Positions 26,198-35,492 of a stretch of 64,000 nt of DNA are shown piece after piece. Source of the stretch: Colwellia_A sp047621305 (lineage in GTDB: Bacteria > Pseudomonadota > Gammaproteobacteria > Enterobacterales > Alteromonadaceae). Where the stretch lies: NCBI GenBank assembly GCA_047621305.1, contig JBLHNB010000013.1, positions 1 to 64,000 of the forward strand. Direction: 5' to 3'. Under the pieces are notes generated by a model. The model had not been told where the DNA came from. It was given only the letters and a program-made list of their open reading frames with translations, and made no database searches. Position 1 is the first letter of the stretch. The number at the start of each line of letters is the position of its first letter. Both the position numbers and the translations under genes were made by a program.

Positions 26198-26803
26198 ATG
26201 AAATTTAGCCCGCTTGTCCAAGAACTTATTGACTCTCTTAAATGTTTACCTGGTGTTGGCGCCAAGTCAGCGCAACGGATGGCTTTCCACTTGCTTGAGC
26301 GTAATCGTCACGGTGGTAGTAAATTATCAAAATCATTAGCAACAGCTATGGAGAATATTGGTCATTGTCAGCAATGTCGTAACTTTACTGAAGAAACACT
26401 TTGTGATATTTGCCAAAGTCCAAAACGAGAAATTGTTCAGCAACTTTGTATTGTTGAAGGGCCAGCAGATGTCATCGCTATTGAGCAGACAGGAGAATTT
26501 CAAGGACGGTATTTTGTTTTAATGGGACATTTATCACCTATTGATGGTATTGGTCCTGATGATCTAGGCTTAGATATTTTGGAAAAACAACTTTCGACCG
26601 CTCAATTTAGTGAAGTTATCTTAGCAACTAATCCTACGGTGGAAGGTGAAGCAACAGCACACTTTATCGCAGAACTTGCTAAACAATACCAAATCAATAT
26701 CTCTCGAATCGCACATGGTGTACCTGTTGGCAGCGAATTAGAATATGTGGATGGTAATACCCTATCTCATGCCTTATCAGGCCGAAAAAACTACGCTCTA
26801 TAA
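26198..26803 (+). CDS. recR: Recombination mediator RecR
   Basis: 201 residues, standard length. Helix-hairpin-helix at the N-terminus (LIDSLKCLPGVGAKSAQRMAFHLL), the four-cysteine zinc finger CQQCRNF...CDICQ, and a Toprim domain (CIVEGPADVIAIEQ; ATNPTVEGEATAHFI). It works with RecF/RecO to load RecA on gapped DNA. The usual upstream partners dnaX and ybaB are absent here. A hairpin follows at 26834-26856. Confidence 0.95.
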   Translation: MKFSPLVQELIDSLKCLPGVGAKSAQRMAFHLLERNRHGGSKLSKSLATAMENIGHCQQCRNFTEETLCDICQSPKREIVQQLCIVEGPADVIAIEQTGEFQGRYFVLMGHLSPIDGIGPDDLGLDILEKQLSTAQFSEVILATNPTVEGEATAHFIAELAKQYQINISRIAHGVPVGSELEYVDGNTLSHALSGRKNYAL

Positions 26804-26833
26804 AAATAACCTTCTATCTGAATGAAATTTACT

Positions 26834-26856
26834 AAGGGAGATTGCAAATCTCCCTT
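26834..26856 (+). terminator. Hairpin after recR
   Basis: AAGGGAGATT-GCA-AATCTCCCTT, a 10-bp perfect stem followed by GAATTAAATTT. The T-run is poor. Its right arm overlaps the -35 of the htpG heat-shock promoter. Confidence 0.6.
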
Positions 26857-26881
26857 GAATTAAATTTCTACAACCCCACAT
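26854..26881 (+). promoter_or_regulatory. Sigma-32 heat-shock promoter of htpG
   Basis: CTTGAA-N14-CCCCACAT closely matches the sigma-32 consensus CTTGAAA-N13/14-CCCCATNT. It lies about 100 nt before the htpG start. A 9-bp inverted repeat CGAATATAG/CTATATTCG (26896-26904 and 26929-26937) follows in the leader. Confidence 0.75.
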
Positions 26882-26895
26882 GTTAACTATCAAAG

Positions 26896-26937
26896 CGAAT
26901 ATAGCCGTATCGACAACGAATCAAACGTCTATATTCG
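26896..26937 (+). repeat. Inverted repeat in the htpG leader
   Basis: CGAATATAG (26896-26904) and CTATATTCG (26929-26937), 24-nt loop. In the transcript from the sigma-32 promoter this would form a stem about 44 nt before the start codon; it could also be an operator. Confidence 0.5.
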
Positions 26938-26980
26938 TAAAATCATTTGTTTAATATAGTATAAGTAGGAGATATTTTAG

Positions 26981-28942
26981 ATGTCAGACACTAGTCAAAA
27001 AGAAGTTCATGAGTTTGCAACAGATAATGCCAAATTATTAAAGTTGATGATCCACTCTCTTTATTCTAATAAAGAAATATTTTTGCGTGAATTAGTATCA
27101 AATGCTGCCGACGCAGCAGATAAATTACGTTTTAAAGCGCTTTCTAACGACGAACTTTATGAAGGGGATGGTGATTTACGTGTTCGTGTAAGTTGTGATA
27201 AAGAAAACAATACGGTGACTATTTCAGATAACGGTATTGGTATGACTCATGATCAAATTATTGAACATCTAGGCACTATCGCAAAATCAGGTACAGCGGA
27301 GTTTTTCTCTCAGTTATCTGGTGATCAAGCGTCTGATTCACAACTGATCGGTCAATTTGGTGTGGGTTTCTACTCAGCATTTATTGTTGCTGATTTAGTG
27401 ACTGTCCGTTCTCGTGCAGCAGGCTCTGCTTCTTCTGAAGGTGTTGAATGGACAAGTGCTGGTGAAGGTGAATTTACAACAGCGGTGGTTGAAAAAACAA
27501 GCCGTGGTACTGATATTATTCTTCATTTAAAAGAAGAAGAGTCAGAATTTGCTGATGACTGGCGTTTAAAGTCAATCGTTACTAAATATTCAGACCATAT
27601 TTCTGTTTCAGTTGAAATGTTAACGGCTGAAGTACCGGCTATCGAAGAAAAAATAGAAGAAAAAGATGATGAAGGCAATGTAACTAAGCCAGCTGTAGCT
27701 GCCGTTGATGCGATTCCTGCAAAATGGGAACCTGTTAACAAAGCTACAGCCTTATGGACACGTGAAAAATCTGATATTTCAGATGATGAATACAAAGAAT
27801 TTTATAAGCACGTTTCGCATGATTTTGGTGACCCACTTTTATGGGAACATAATAGAGTTGAAGGTAAAACTGAATATACTTCTCTTTTATATATCCCTTC
27901 TAAAGCTCCGTTTGATATGCATAACCGTGAAAAACAACATGGTTTAAAATTGTTTGTACAACGTGTATTTATTATGGATGATGCTGAGCAATTCATGCCA
28001 ACGTACTTACGTTTTGTTAAAGGTTTATTAGACTCAAATGATTTGCCTTTAAACGTATCGCGCGAAATTTTACAAGATAATAAAATCACACAAACGATCC
28101 GTAAGGGCTGTAGTAAGCGTGTGCTCAAGATGCTTGAAAAACTAGGCAATAAAGATAAAGAGCAATATCAAGTTTTTTGGAATGAGTTTGGTCAAGTTTT
28201 AAAAGAAGGCCCCGCAGAAGATATGGCTAACAAAGAACAAATAGCCAAGTTATTGCGTTTTTCTTCTTCTAACGACGATAGCAGCGCACAAAATGTATCT
28301 TTACCAGAATACATTGAGCGTATGAAAGAAGGGCAGGACAAAATTTATTATGTCGTTGCTGACAGCTTTGAAACGGCTAAAAATAGTCCTCATTTAGAAG
28401 TATTCCGTAAAAAGGGCATTGAAGTCATCTTAATGTCTGACCGTATTGATGAATGGTTAGTAAGTCACTTAACTGATTTTGACGGCAAACAGTTACAATC
28501 AGTAACTCGTGGTGGCCTTGATCTTGGTGATATGGACGATGAAGAAACTAAACAAGCACAAGAAAAATTAGCAGAAGAATTTGATTCAGTTGTTACCCGC
28601 ATTAAATCAGCATTAGAAGGTAAGGTTAAAGATGTTAAGTTATCGCAGCGTTTAACTGATTCTCCTGCTTGTGTGGTTGCTGATGAACATGATATGAGCA
28701 GCCAAATGATGAAGTTAATGCAATCTGTAGGTCAAGAAGTGCCAGATACTTTACCTATCTTTGAAATTAACGCTGAACATGATTTAATTAAACATGTGGC
28801 AGACGAGCAAGATGATGAAAAATTCAAACAATGGTCTGAAGTATTGTTTGAACAAGCATTATTAGCTGAACGTGGTAGTTTGAAAGATCCAGCGAGTTTT
28901 GTTACTCGCTTAAATAAATTGATGTTAAGTTTAACTAAATAG
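26981..28942 (+). CDS. htpG: Chaperone HtpG (Hsp90)
   Basis: 653 residues. The GHKL ATPase domain carries LFLRELVSNAADAADKLR, DNGIGM and GQFGVGFYSAF; the middle domain has LYIPSKAPFD and LPLNVSREILQ. An insertion rich in Glu/Lys and Ala/Val (KIEEKDDEGNVTKPAVAAVDAIPAK, about 225-250) takes the place of the short loop at the end of the ATPase domain in many homologues. AGGAG lies upstream of the ATG. Expressed from a sigma-32 promoter. Confidence 0.95.
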   Translation: MSDTSQKEVHEFATDNAKLLKLMIHSLYSNKEIFLRELVSNAADAADKLRFKALSNDELYEGDGDLRVRVSCDKENNTVTISDNGIGMTHDQIIEHLGTIAKSGTAEFFSQLSGDQASDSQLIGQFGVGFYSAFIVADLVTVRSRAAGSASSEGVEWTSAGEGEFTTAVVEKTSRGTDIILHLKEEESEFADDWRLKSIVTKYSDHISVSVEMLTAEVPAIEEKIEEKDDEGNVTKPAVAAVDAIPAKWEPVNKATALWTREKSDISDDEYKEFYKHVSHDFGDPLLWEHNRVEGKTEYTSLLYIPSKAPFDMHNREKQHGLKLFVQRVFIMDDAEQFMPTYLRFVKGLLDSNDLPLNVSREILQDNKITQTIRKGCSKRVLKMLEKLGNKDKEQYQVFWNEFGQVLKEGPAEDMANKEQIAKLLRFSSSNDDSSAQNVSLPEYIERMKEGQDKIYYVVADSFETAKNSPHLEVFRKKGIEVILMSDRIDEWLVSHLTDFDGKQLQSVTRGGLDLGDMDDEETKQAQEKLAEEFDSVVTRIKSALEGKVKDVKLSQRLTDSPACVVADEHDMSSQMMKLMQSVGQEVPDTLPIFEINAEHDLIKHVADEQDDEKFKQWSEVLFEQALLAERGSLKDPASFVTRLNKLMLSLTK

Positions 28943-28983
28943 CGTCTTACTAAAGACAATATTTATAGACTTTAGTATGAAAA

Positions 28984-29006
28984 AGAGGCTTTAGTGCCTC
29001 TTTTTT
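28984..29006 (+). terminator. Rho-independent terminator after htpG
   Basis: AGAGGC-TTTAGT-GCCTCT followed by a run of T. Confidence 0.85.
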
Positions 29007-29173
29007 GATTGTTGCTTGTTATTCTTACTTGTTTGCATACATTTGAACTTGTATAGTACCTGCCGAAAATAACAAATATTGATGACAGTATAATTACATT
29101 AGAACCATATGTTATTTTTTGAGTATGGATTTAATGTAACTATTATTTTACACATTTATTAGGGCTATATTAT

Positions 29174-29818
29174 ATGCGCATAATTTTGTTAGGTGCCCCA
29201 GGGGCTGGTAAAGGCACTCAAGCACAGTTTTTGATGGCTAAGTTTGGTATCCCACAAATTTCTACAGGTGATATGTTGCGTGCAGCGATTAAAGCTGGGA
29301 CAGAACTTGGTAAAAAAGCCAGAGAAGTAATGGATGCAGGGCAATTAGTTTCTGACGAATTAATCATAGGTTTGGTGAAAGAGCGTATTACAGAAGATGA
29401 TTGTAAAAGTGGCTTTTTACTTGATGGTTTTCCTCGCACTATTCCACAAGCTGATGCGATGAAAGATAATGGCGTGAGTGTTGATCATGTTATTGAATTT
29501 GATGTACCTGATGAAGTCATTGTTGAACGTATGGCTGGTCGACGTGTGCATTCAGGTTCGGGCCGTGTTTATCATCTTGTTTATAATCCTCCTAAGGTTG
29601 AAGGAAAGGATGATCAAACAGGTGAAGAGCTTTCTATTCGCCCTGACGATGAAGAATCAACAGTTCGTAAGCGTTTAGGTATATATCATGAGCAGACTAA
29701 ACCTTTGGTTACTTATTACCAAACAGAAGCGGCTCAAAGCACCTGTGTATATCATACTATTGACGGAACCCAACCCGTTAGCCAAGTAAGTGATTTATTA
29801 GCAGAGAAATTAGGTTAA
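29174..29818 (+). CDS. adk: Adenylate kinase
   Basis: 214 residues, long-form bacterial enzyme. P-loop GAPGAGKGTQ (7-16), AMP-binding DGFPRT, and a LID domain (VHSGSGRVYHLVYNPPKVEGKDDQTGE) that lacks the four zinc-binding cysteines, as in other Gammaproteobacteria. AMP + ATP to 2 ADP in the cytoplasm. Follows htpG, the usual neighbour. Confidence 0.95.
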   Translation: MRIILLGAPGAGKGTQAQFLMAKFGIPQISTGDMLRAAIKAGTELGKKAREVMDAGQLVSDELIIGLVKERITEDDCKSGFLLDGFPRTIPQADAMKDNGVSVDHVIEFDVPDEVIVERMAGRRVHSGSGRVYHLVYNPPKVEGKDDQTGEELSIRPDDEESTVRKRLGIYHEQTKPLVTYYQTEAAQSTCVYHTIDGTQPVSQVSDLLAEKLG

Positions 29819-29865
29819 CGATAGCAAACTACAATATTTAGTTTAACTCGTTTAATCGTATAAAT

Positions 29866-29891
29866 AAAAAGCTCACTTCGGTGAGCTTTTT
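29866..29891 (+). terminator. Rho-independent terminator after adk
   Basis: GCTCAC-TTCG-GTGAGC with flanking A and T runs; the UUCG tetraloop makes it very stable. Confidence 0.9.
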
Positions 29892-30025
29892 ATGTTCAGG
29901 ATGAGCGGTATGTTGTAATGCCATGGATGGCAAAGCACAACGATGTTCAGGACGAACGGTCAGCTTTTCTAATCAAGGGCGTTCCTGACTAAAGCTAAGT
30001 ACCTGCATCCATGCAGGCAATGTTG
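29892..30025. repeat. Degenerate intergenic repeat cluster
   Basis: ATGTTCAGGATGAGCGGT (29892-29909) recurs as ATGTTCAGGACGAACGGT (29943-29960), 51 bp apart. Short palindromes GCCATGGATGGC (29920-29931) and CCTGCATCCATGCAGG (30002-30017) lie in and after the repeats. No reading frame. The rest of 29819-30117 holds only the adk terminator. Confidence 0.55.
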
Positions 30026-30117
30026 CAATACCATAGCCGTTACTATGCATCTATGTAAACCATGTCGAACTCACAGGAACGTGAGCAAGCAACAAGTTTC
30101 ATCTATCTATTTTAACT

Positions 30118-30468
30118 TTAGTTAATACGTTTCTTTGCAACTACCGCAAGATGAGCTGAATGCTTGGTAATCAGATCAATATTCTCAGCAACCGTTTTAA
30201 CGGGTAATTTACCTATGATCATTTCACCAACATCTAAACCTTCTGATGATGCAGCAAATTCTAATAAGTTTTGACCATTACATTGAATTTTATCAAATAC
30301 TGAACGAATTTTTAATTTACTTTTTTTCAAAAAACTACGAAGACGTTTTTTATCGTTTGCTGATACGTATTCACAAATGCGTAACGACAAGTTTTCTTCT
30401 GCGTGTAGAGCTGGTGTATATGCGAATGAAGCAGCTAAGACACTAGCGATAAGTAAAGTTTTTTTCAT
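30118..30468 (-). CDS. DUF3718 family small periplasmic protein
   Basis: 116 residues with a clear signal peptide (MKKTLLIASVLAASFAYTPALHA-EEN). The mature part (LRICEYVSANDKKRLRSFLKKSKLKIRSVFDKIQCNGQNLLEFAASSEGLDVGEMIIGKLP) has two cysteines and matches my recollection of DUF3718, a family common in Alteromonadales and of unknown function. It has its own promoter region and no co-transcribed neighbour. Confidence 0.75.
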   Translation of the reverse strand: MKKTLLIASVLAASFAYTPALHAEENLSLRICEYVSANDKKRLRSFLKKSKLKIRSVFDKIQCNGQNLLEFAASSEGLDVGEMIIGKLPVKTVAENIDLITKHSAHLAVVAKKRIN

Positions 30469-30887
30469 TATATGACCTTATTATTAAATTTATTACAGTT
30501 AACAATTTAAGTGTAATCGGTATTTTTGATTTTACTAAATTTATATCTAAAGAAATTATAGCGTTGAGGGCTTATTTAAATAGAAACTTAATATTTTGTG
30601 AAATATTAAGTTAGATAATGGATGGTGCTCTACCCATTATTTCGTAGATATTTTATCTCAAATACCATCACGGAGCTATCATCAAAATAACTTTATATAA
30701 CTAAAGTGCATAACATATGTAAATATTTTGTAAAAAGGAAGGGAATATTTATTATAAATAAAAAAGGAGCCTAAGCTCCTTGATTTTATGTAGATGGCAA
30801 GGGACGTAAAGCCACTCTTAAGTTTCTTGGTTATGTTAGTCCTTACACCTTGGCGTTAAAGACTAACGATAGTGATTTAACTATTTG
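30469..30887. other. 419-nt intergenic region between the DUF3718 gene and ychF
   Basis: AT-rich. Contains the ychF terminator (30764-30781) and a GTTAGTC/GACTAAC inverted repeat (30835-30841 and 30861-30867). No gene seen. Confidence 0.5.
30758..30781 (-). terminator. Terminator of ychF
   Basis: AAGGAGC-CTAA-GCTCCTT; read on the minus strand it is followed by a T-run (plus-strand AAAAAA at 30758-30765). Confidence 0.75.
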
Positions 30888-31979
30888 TTAAACATTAAAT
30901 CTAAAGTGAACAACATCACCATCTTTCACGCGGTATTCTTTACCTTCTAGACGCCATTTACCCGCATCTTTAGCGCCAGACTCACCGTTAAACTCGATAA
31001 AGTCGTCATAAGCGATAACTTCAGCGCGAATAAAGCCTTTTTCAAAATCGGTATGAATAACCCCTGCAGCTTGTGGCGCAGTCGCATTTTGCTTCACTGT
31101 CCATGCGCGTACTTCTTTTACGCCTGCAGTAAAATAGGTTTGCAGGTGAAGTAAGGAATATCCAGCATTTATAACACGGTTAAGCCCAGGTTCTTCTAAA
31201 CCCATTTCAGCCATAAATTCAATGCGGTCTTCATCGTCCATCTCAGACAATTCACTTTCAATTTCGGCACAAACAGCAACAACTATCGCACCTTCAGCAT
31301 CTGCTATTGCTTGTACTTGATCAAGGTAAGGGTTATTCTCAAAACCATCATCATTGACATTAGCAATATACATTGTCGGTTTAAGTGTTAGAAAATTTAA
31401 GTAGTCAACAGCTGCTTTTTCTTCTTTGGATAACTCTAAAGAACGTACCATGTGTCCTTCTTCAACATGCTTTAGTATTTTTTCTAATACTGGCATTTCA
31501 AACTTAGCGTCTACATCACCACCTTTAGCTTTCTTCGCTAAACGAAAAATTGCGCGTTCTGCTGTGTCCATATCAGATAACGCCAACTCAGTATTGATCA
31601 CTTCTATGTCATCACTAGGACTAACCTTATTGGCAACATGAATGATATTGTCATTATCAAAACAACGCACTACGTGACCAATCGCATCGGTTTCACGAAT
31701 GTTAGCAAGAAACTTATTACCTAAACCTTCGCCTTTAGAGGCGCCGGCCACTAAACCAGCAATATCAACAAATTCCATGGTAGTTGCTAAAACGCGTTCA
31801 GGGTTTACAATTTTGGCTAAAGCATCTAAACGAGGATCTGGAACAGGTACTACGCCCGTATTAGGCTCAATAGTACAAAATGGAAAGTTAGCCGCTTCAA
31901 TACCTGCTTTTGTTAATGCATTGAAAAGTGTTGATTTACCTACGTTGGGCAAGCCAACAATACCGCATTTGAATCCCAT
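30888..31979 (-). CDS. ychF: Redox-regulated ATPase/GTPase YchF (Obg family)
   Basis: 363 residues, standard. GLPNVGKSTLFNALT (9-23), FVDIAGLVAGASKGEGLGNKFLANIRETDAI (switch region) and the C-terminal TGS-like domain with NATAPQAAGVIHTDFEKGFIRAEV. It is the OLA1-type ATPase that binds ribosomes. Follows pth with a 43-nt gap, the usual pair. Confidence 0.95.
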   Translation of the reverse strand: MGFKCGIVGLPNVGKSTLFNALTKAGIEAANFPFCTIEPNTGVVPVPDPRLDALAKIVNPERVLATTMEFVDIAGLVAGASKGEGLGNKFLANIRETDAIGHVVRCFDNDNIIHVANKVSPSDDIEVINTELALSDMDTAERAIFRLAKKAKGGDVDAKFEMPVLEKILKHVEEGHMVRSLELSKEEKAAVDYLNFLTLKPTMYIANVNDDGFENNPYLDQVQAIADAEGAIVVAVCAEIESELSEMDDEDRIEFMAEMGLEEPGLNRVINAGYSLLHLQTYFTAGVKEVRAWTVKQNATAPQAAGVIHTDFEKGFIRAEVIAYDDFIEFNGESGAKDAGKWRLEGKEYRVKDGDVVHFRFNV

Positions 31980-32022
31980 GATAATACCTTAATTATTTTG
32001 CAAAATTGTTTTGAAATTTGAG

Positions 32023-32607
32023 TTATAGCACTTTGAATGAATGCAAACGATTTTGAGCTTTCTTTAAATCGTCTGTTTGCCAGATGTCAATACATCGACT
32101 TGCTTCATCAATTGCTTGATTTATTTTGTCTTGGTCAAGCGCTGGTGCTTTGCCAAGTACATGTCCGGTAACACGATCTCTATGGCCGGGGTGACCAATA
32201 CCAATGCGTAACCGATAAAATTCTTTGTTATTTGCCATACATGAAATAATATCACGTAAGCCATTATGCCCGCCGTGTCCGCCGCCTTTTTTTATTTTAC
32301 AAACGCCCGGTTCCATGTCTAACTCATCATGAGCAACCAAGATATTTTCAACGGGAATACGGAAAAAATTTGCAAGAGGAGCTACAGACTGACCACTTCT
32401 ATTCATAAACGTTGTTGGAATAAGTAAATGAACAACTTCGTTACCTATGAGGCCTTTGCCGTAAAGTCCGAAATATTTCTTTTCTGGTCTGAGGGAAATG
32501 TTGTAGCGAGAAGCAAGTTCATCGACGAACCAAACTCCGGCATTATGTCGGGTTTTTGTATATTCAGGGCCTGGATTACCCAGGCCCACAACTAGTTGAA
32601 TAGTCAT
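32023..32607 (-). CDS. pth: Peptidyl-tRNA hydrolase
   Basis: 194 residues. Active-site motif VGLGNPGPEYTKTRHNAGVWFVDEL (His21 region), FMNRSGQSV, DELDMEPG and GGHGGHNGLRDI are all present. Cleaves peptidyl-tRNA released from ribosomes. Lies 21 nt after rplY. Confidence 0.95.
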   Translation of the reverse strand: MTIQLVVGLGNPGPEYTKTRHNAGVWFVDELASRYNISLRPEKKYFGLYGKGLIGNEVVHLLIPTTFMNRSGQSVAPLANFFRIPVENILVAHDELDMEPGVCKIKKGGGHGGHNGLRDIISCMANNKEFYRLRIGIGHPGHRDRVTGHVLGKAPALDQDKINQAIDEASRCIDIWQTDDLKKAQNRLHSFKVL

Positions 32608-32628
32608 CTAAAGGAGTAGTCCTTTGGA

Positions 32629-33252
32629 TTATTCTTCAGTAGTTGCAACAGCAGGTGCGCTATCGTCTTCATCTATTACAACTTTCGGTGCATTTAATGA
32701 AGCAACAGCTTGATCATGATCTTCGCCTTTTGCTAATTCATCAGAAGTTACGCCTTTAGGCAATGTAATATCTGATAAATGCAATGTTTGACCAACTTCT
32801 AAACCAGCAACATCAATTTCGATGAATTCTGGAATGTCTGCAGGTAAACAGCTAATCGCAATTTCATTAATCTGGTGAGCAATTTTGCCACCTTTTTTCT
32901 CTGCTATTTCTTCATTAATGAAGTGAACAGGAGCGTTAATGTGAACTGGATGAGTTGCATCGATACGTAAAAAATCTAAATGCATTACTAGTTGTTTGAA
33001 TGGGTGACGTTGCATGTCTTTTAATAGACATTCAACCGGCTTGCCATCAATATTAAGCGTTAACAAGTGAGAATAGAATGCTTCTTCTTGTTGTGCACGA
33101 AAAACATCTTTGTGCTCTAACGTTAAAGATATAGGCTCTTTGCCTTCACCATATATAATTGCAGGAACTTTGTTCGCGTGACGTAGGCGGCGGCTCGCAC
33201 CTTTCCCTAAATCTGTACGTACTTCAGCTTCTAAAGTAAATAAATCAGTCAT
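32629..33252 (-). CDS. rplY: 50S ribosomal protein L25 (Ctc form)
   Basis: 207 residues, the longer L25/CTC type with the N-terminal 5S-rRNA-binding domain (RTDLGKGASRRLRHANKVPAIIYG) and the C-terminal CTC domain (PVHFINEEIAEKKGGKI...). An acidic, Ala-rich tail ends the protein. Typical neighbour of prs and pth. Confidence 0.93.
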   Translation of the reverse strand: MTDLFTLEAEVRTDLGKGASRRLRHANKVPAIIYGEGKEPISLTLEHKDVFRAQQEEAFYSHLLTLNIDGKPVECLLKDMQRHPFKQLVMHLDFLRIDATHPVHINAPVHFINEEIAEKKGGKIAHQINEIAISCLPADIPEFIEIDVAGLEVGQTLHLSDITLPKGVTSDELAKGEDHDQAVASLNAPKVVIDEDDSAPAVATTEE

Positions 33253-33438
33253 TTTTAATACTCTTTATATAAATTAATCAATAAATTCATTGTTTTTTGC
33301 GACCAAAAACAATGCGGATCCTTTTAAATAGCTAGTAGTAGAAAACTACTAGATAAAAAAGGCGACGAATAGTAACATTTCGGTTAATACAGATCCATTT
33401 ATTATCGTTGCCTTTAAGGTTTATTACGTTAAAAATAA

Positions 33439-33462
33439 AAAAGCACCTGAAAAGGTGCTTTT
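33439..33462 (-). terminator. Terminator between prs and rplY
   Basis: AAAAGCACCT-GAAA-AGGTGCTTTT, perfect stem with A/T runs on both sides; it lies 49 nt after the prs stop on the minus strand. Confidence 0.85.
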
Positions 33463-33510
33463 ATTAAAAAAGTTTACAATGTTTTATCGCTATAGTTAAA
33501 AAATAACTAT

Positions 33511-34458
33511 TTAAGCATCAAACATAGCTGAAATAGATTCTTCATTACAAACACGACGAATAGCTTCAGACAACATACCACTTAAGGTTAATTGACGAAC
33601 CATGCCAAGCGCTTTAACTTCTTCAGAAAGTGGAATTGAATCGGTAACAACGACTTCATCAATTACTGAATTTCTCAGGTTCTCTACCGCATTACCTGAT
33701 AATACAGGATGTGTAGCGTAGGCAATAACGCGTTTAGCACCATGTGCTTTTAGTGCTTCAGCAGCCTTTGCTAGTGTTCCACCCGTATCAATCATATCAT
33801 CAACAATAATACAATCTCGGCCTTCCACATCACCAATAATATGCATAACCTGAGCAACATTTGCTTTAGGGCGACGCTTATCGATAATAGCAAGATCGGC
33901 ATCGTCAAGAAGCTTAGCAACTGCTCGGGCTCTTACAACACCACCAATATCAGGGGAAACCACAACAGGGTTATCGAGATCGCGTTGTAGCATGTCTTCT
34001 AATAAAATTGGCGTACCAAAAACATTATCTACAGGTACATCAAAGAAACCTTGAATTTGCTCTGCGTGTAAATCAACCGTTAATACACGGTCTACACCAA
34101 CACTTGAAAGGAAGTCAGCAACTACTTTTGCTGTGATAGGAACACGTGCACTACGTACACGTCTGTCTTGACGAGCATAACCAAAGTAAGGGATTACTGC
34201 AGTTATACGACCAGCAGATGCTCTACGTAAAGCATCAATCATAACAATAAGTTCCATTAAATTATCGTTAGTTGGCGCACAAGTAGATTGAATGATAAAA
34301 ACATCCGCACCACGAACGTTTTCAGTGATTTCTACACTTATTTCACCATCACTAAAACTACCAATCTTGGCTTCGCCTAGAGTAATATATAGGCGGTTTG
34401 CGATTTGTTTGGCCAGTTCAGGGGTGGCATTACCCGCAAAGATCTTCATGTCAGGCAC
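33511..34458 (-). CDS. prs: Ribose-phosphate pyrophosphokinase
   Basis: 315 residues from the GTG at 34458. The frame also opens at ATG 34485 (nine residues longer), but GAGGAA lies about 6 nt before the GTG and the product VPDMKIFAGNATPELAK matches the start and 315-residue length of the E. coli enzyme. The PRPP-binding loop DDMIDTGGTL and the catalytic flexible-loop segment RQDRRVRSARVPITAKVVADFL are intact. Makes PRPP for nucleotide, His and Trp synthesis. Confidence 0.94.
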   Translation of the reverse strand: MPDMKIFAGNATPELAKQIANRLYITLGEAKIGSFSDGEISVEITENVRGADVFIIQSTCAPTNDNLMELIVMIDALRRASAGRITAVIPYFGYARQDRRVRSARVPITAKVVADFLSSVGVDRVLTVDLHAEQIQGFFDVPVDNVFGTPILLEDMLQRDLDNPVVVSPDIGGVVRARAVAKLLDDADLAIIDKRRPKANVAQVMHIIGDVEGRDCIIVDDMIDTGGTLAKAAEALKAHGAKRVIAYATHPVLSGNAVENLRNSVIDEVVVTDSIPLSEEVKALGMVRQLTLSGMLSEAIRRVCNEESISAMFDA

Positions 34459-34628
34459 AATCAGTTCCTCAGAAACTTTTGACATTAAAATTACAACGCT
34501 GGATTTAACAAAGTTTATTGTGTTAATTTCAGCAAATTAATTACATTTTCGCCAATATTATTGGCATTACTTTAACTTTATTTAAACATAACCACAGTAA
34601 ATATAGTGTAGTTTCAATAAAGTTAAAC

Positions 34629-35489
34629 TTACTTTTTCAATATATTATTTACTGATCCAAGAAGTGGTGACTGGTTTACCCCTTGTGCTACAAATGATTC
34701 AATCCCTAAAGGGAGTTTATCTTGCAGATCAAGAGCCTCTTGTTGAGAGTTAAAACGTGTAAATATACACGCACCTGTACCTGTCATTCTTGAAGGCGCG
34801 TATTCTACCAACCAAGCAAGTAAGTTGGCAACCATAGGATAGTGTTTAATTACCATTGTTTGACAATCATTGTGGCAAGTATCGATGTCAAGCGTTGCAA
34901 GCACTAGTGTTGGCGTATTTCTAGGTAAATCTTTGGACGAAAATACTGCGGGTGTTGATATTGAACACACCGGCTTTGAAACTAAGTACCAGTATTCTTT
35001 AGGTTGAACAGGGGTGAGTATTTCACCAATACCTTGCGCAAATGCAGCAAAACCATGAATAAAAATAGGCACGTCAGCGCCAAGCGTTAAACCTATAGCG
35101 GCTAAATGTTCAGTTGAGAGGTTAGTTTTCCACAGTGCATTTAAGGCAACTAATACCGTTGCTGCATTTGAAGAACCACCACCTAAACCACCGCCCATGG
35201 GTAAAACTTTATTGATTTTTATGCTTACGCCTTGGTGACATTGGGTTGCTTGTTGTAACAATTTAGCCGCTTTAACAATAAGGTTATCATTATCATCTAC
35301 GCCAGCAATAGGCGTTAGTAAGTTGATTTTTTCTGAATCATCAATCAAGAAAGACAATGTATCGCCATAATTAAGAAATTGAAAAACAGTTTCTAATTCA
35401 TGGTAGCCGTCTATTCTTTGCCCGGTGATATGTAGAAACAAATTAAGTTTTGCAGGCGCAGGGAAATCAATAAAAGTATTATTTTTCAT
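34629..35489 (-). CDS. ispE: 4-diphosphocytidyl-2-C-methyl-D-erythritol kinase
   Basis: 286 residues, GHMP kinase. PAPAKLNLFLHITGQRIDGYHELETVFQFL at the N-terminus, the ATP motif PMGGGLGGGSSNAATVL, and the C-terminal MTGTGACIFTRF are intact. Fourth step of the MEP isoprenoid pathway. Starts 3 nt after lolB, so lolB-ispE form an operon. Confidence 0.95.
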   Translation of the reverse strand: MKNNTFIDFPAPAKLNLFLHITGQRIDGYHELETVFQFLNYGDTLSFLIDDSEKINLLTPIAGVDDNDNLIVKAAKLLQQATQCHQGVSIKINKVLPMGGGLGGGSSNAATVLVALNALWKTNLSTEHLAAIGLTLGADVPIFIHGFAAFAQGIGEILTPVQPKEYWYLVSKPVCSISTPAVFSSKDLPRNTPTLVLATLDIDTCHNDCQTMVIKHYPMVANLLAWLVEYAPSRMTGTGACIFTRFNSQQEALDLQDKLPLGIESFVAQGVNQSPLLGSVNNILKK

Positions 35490-35492
35490 GGC

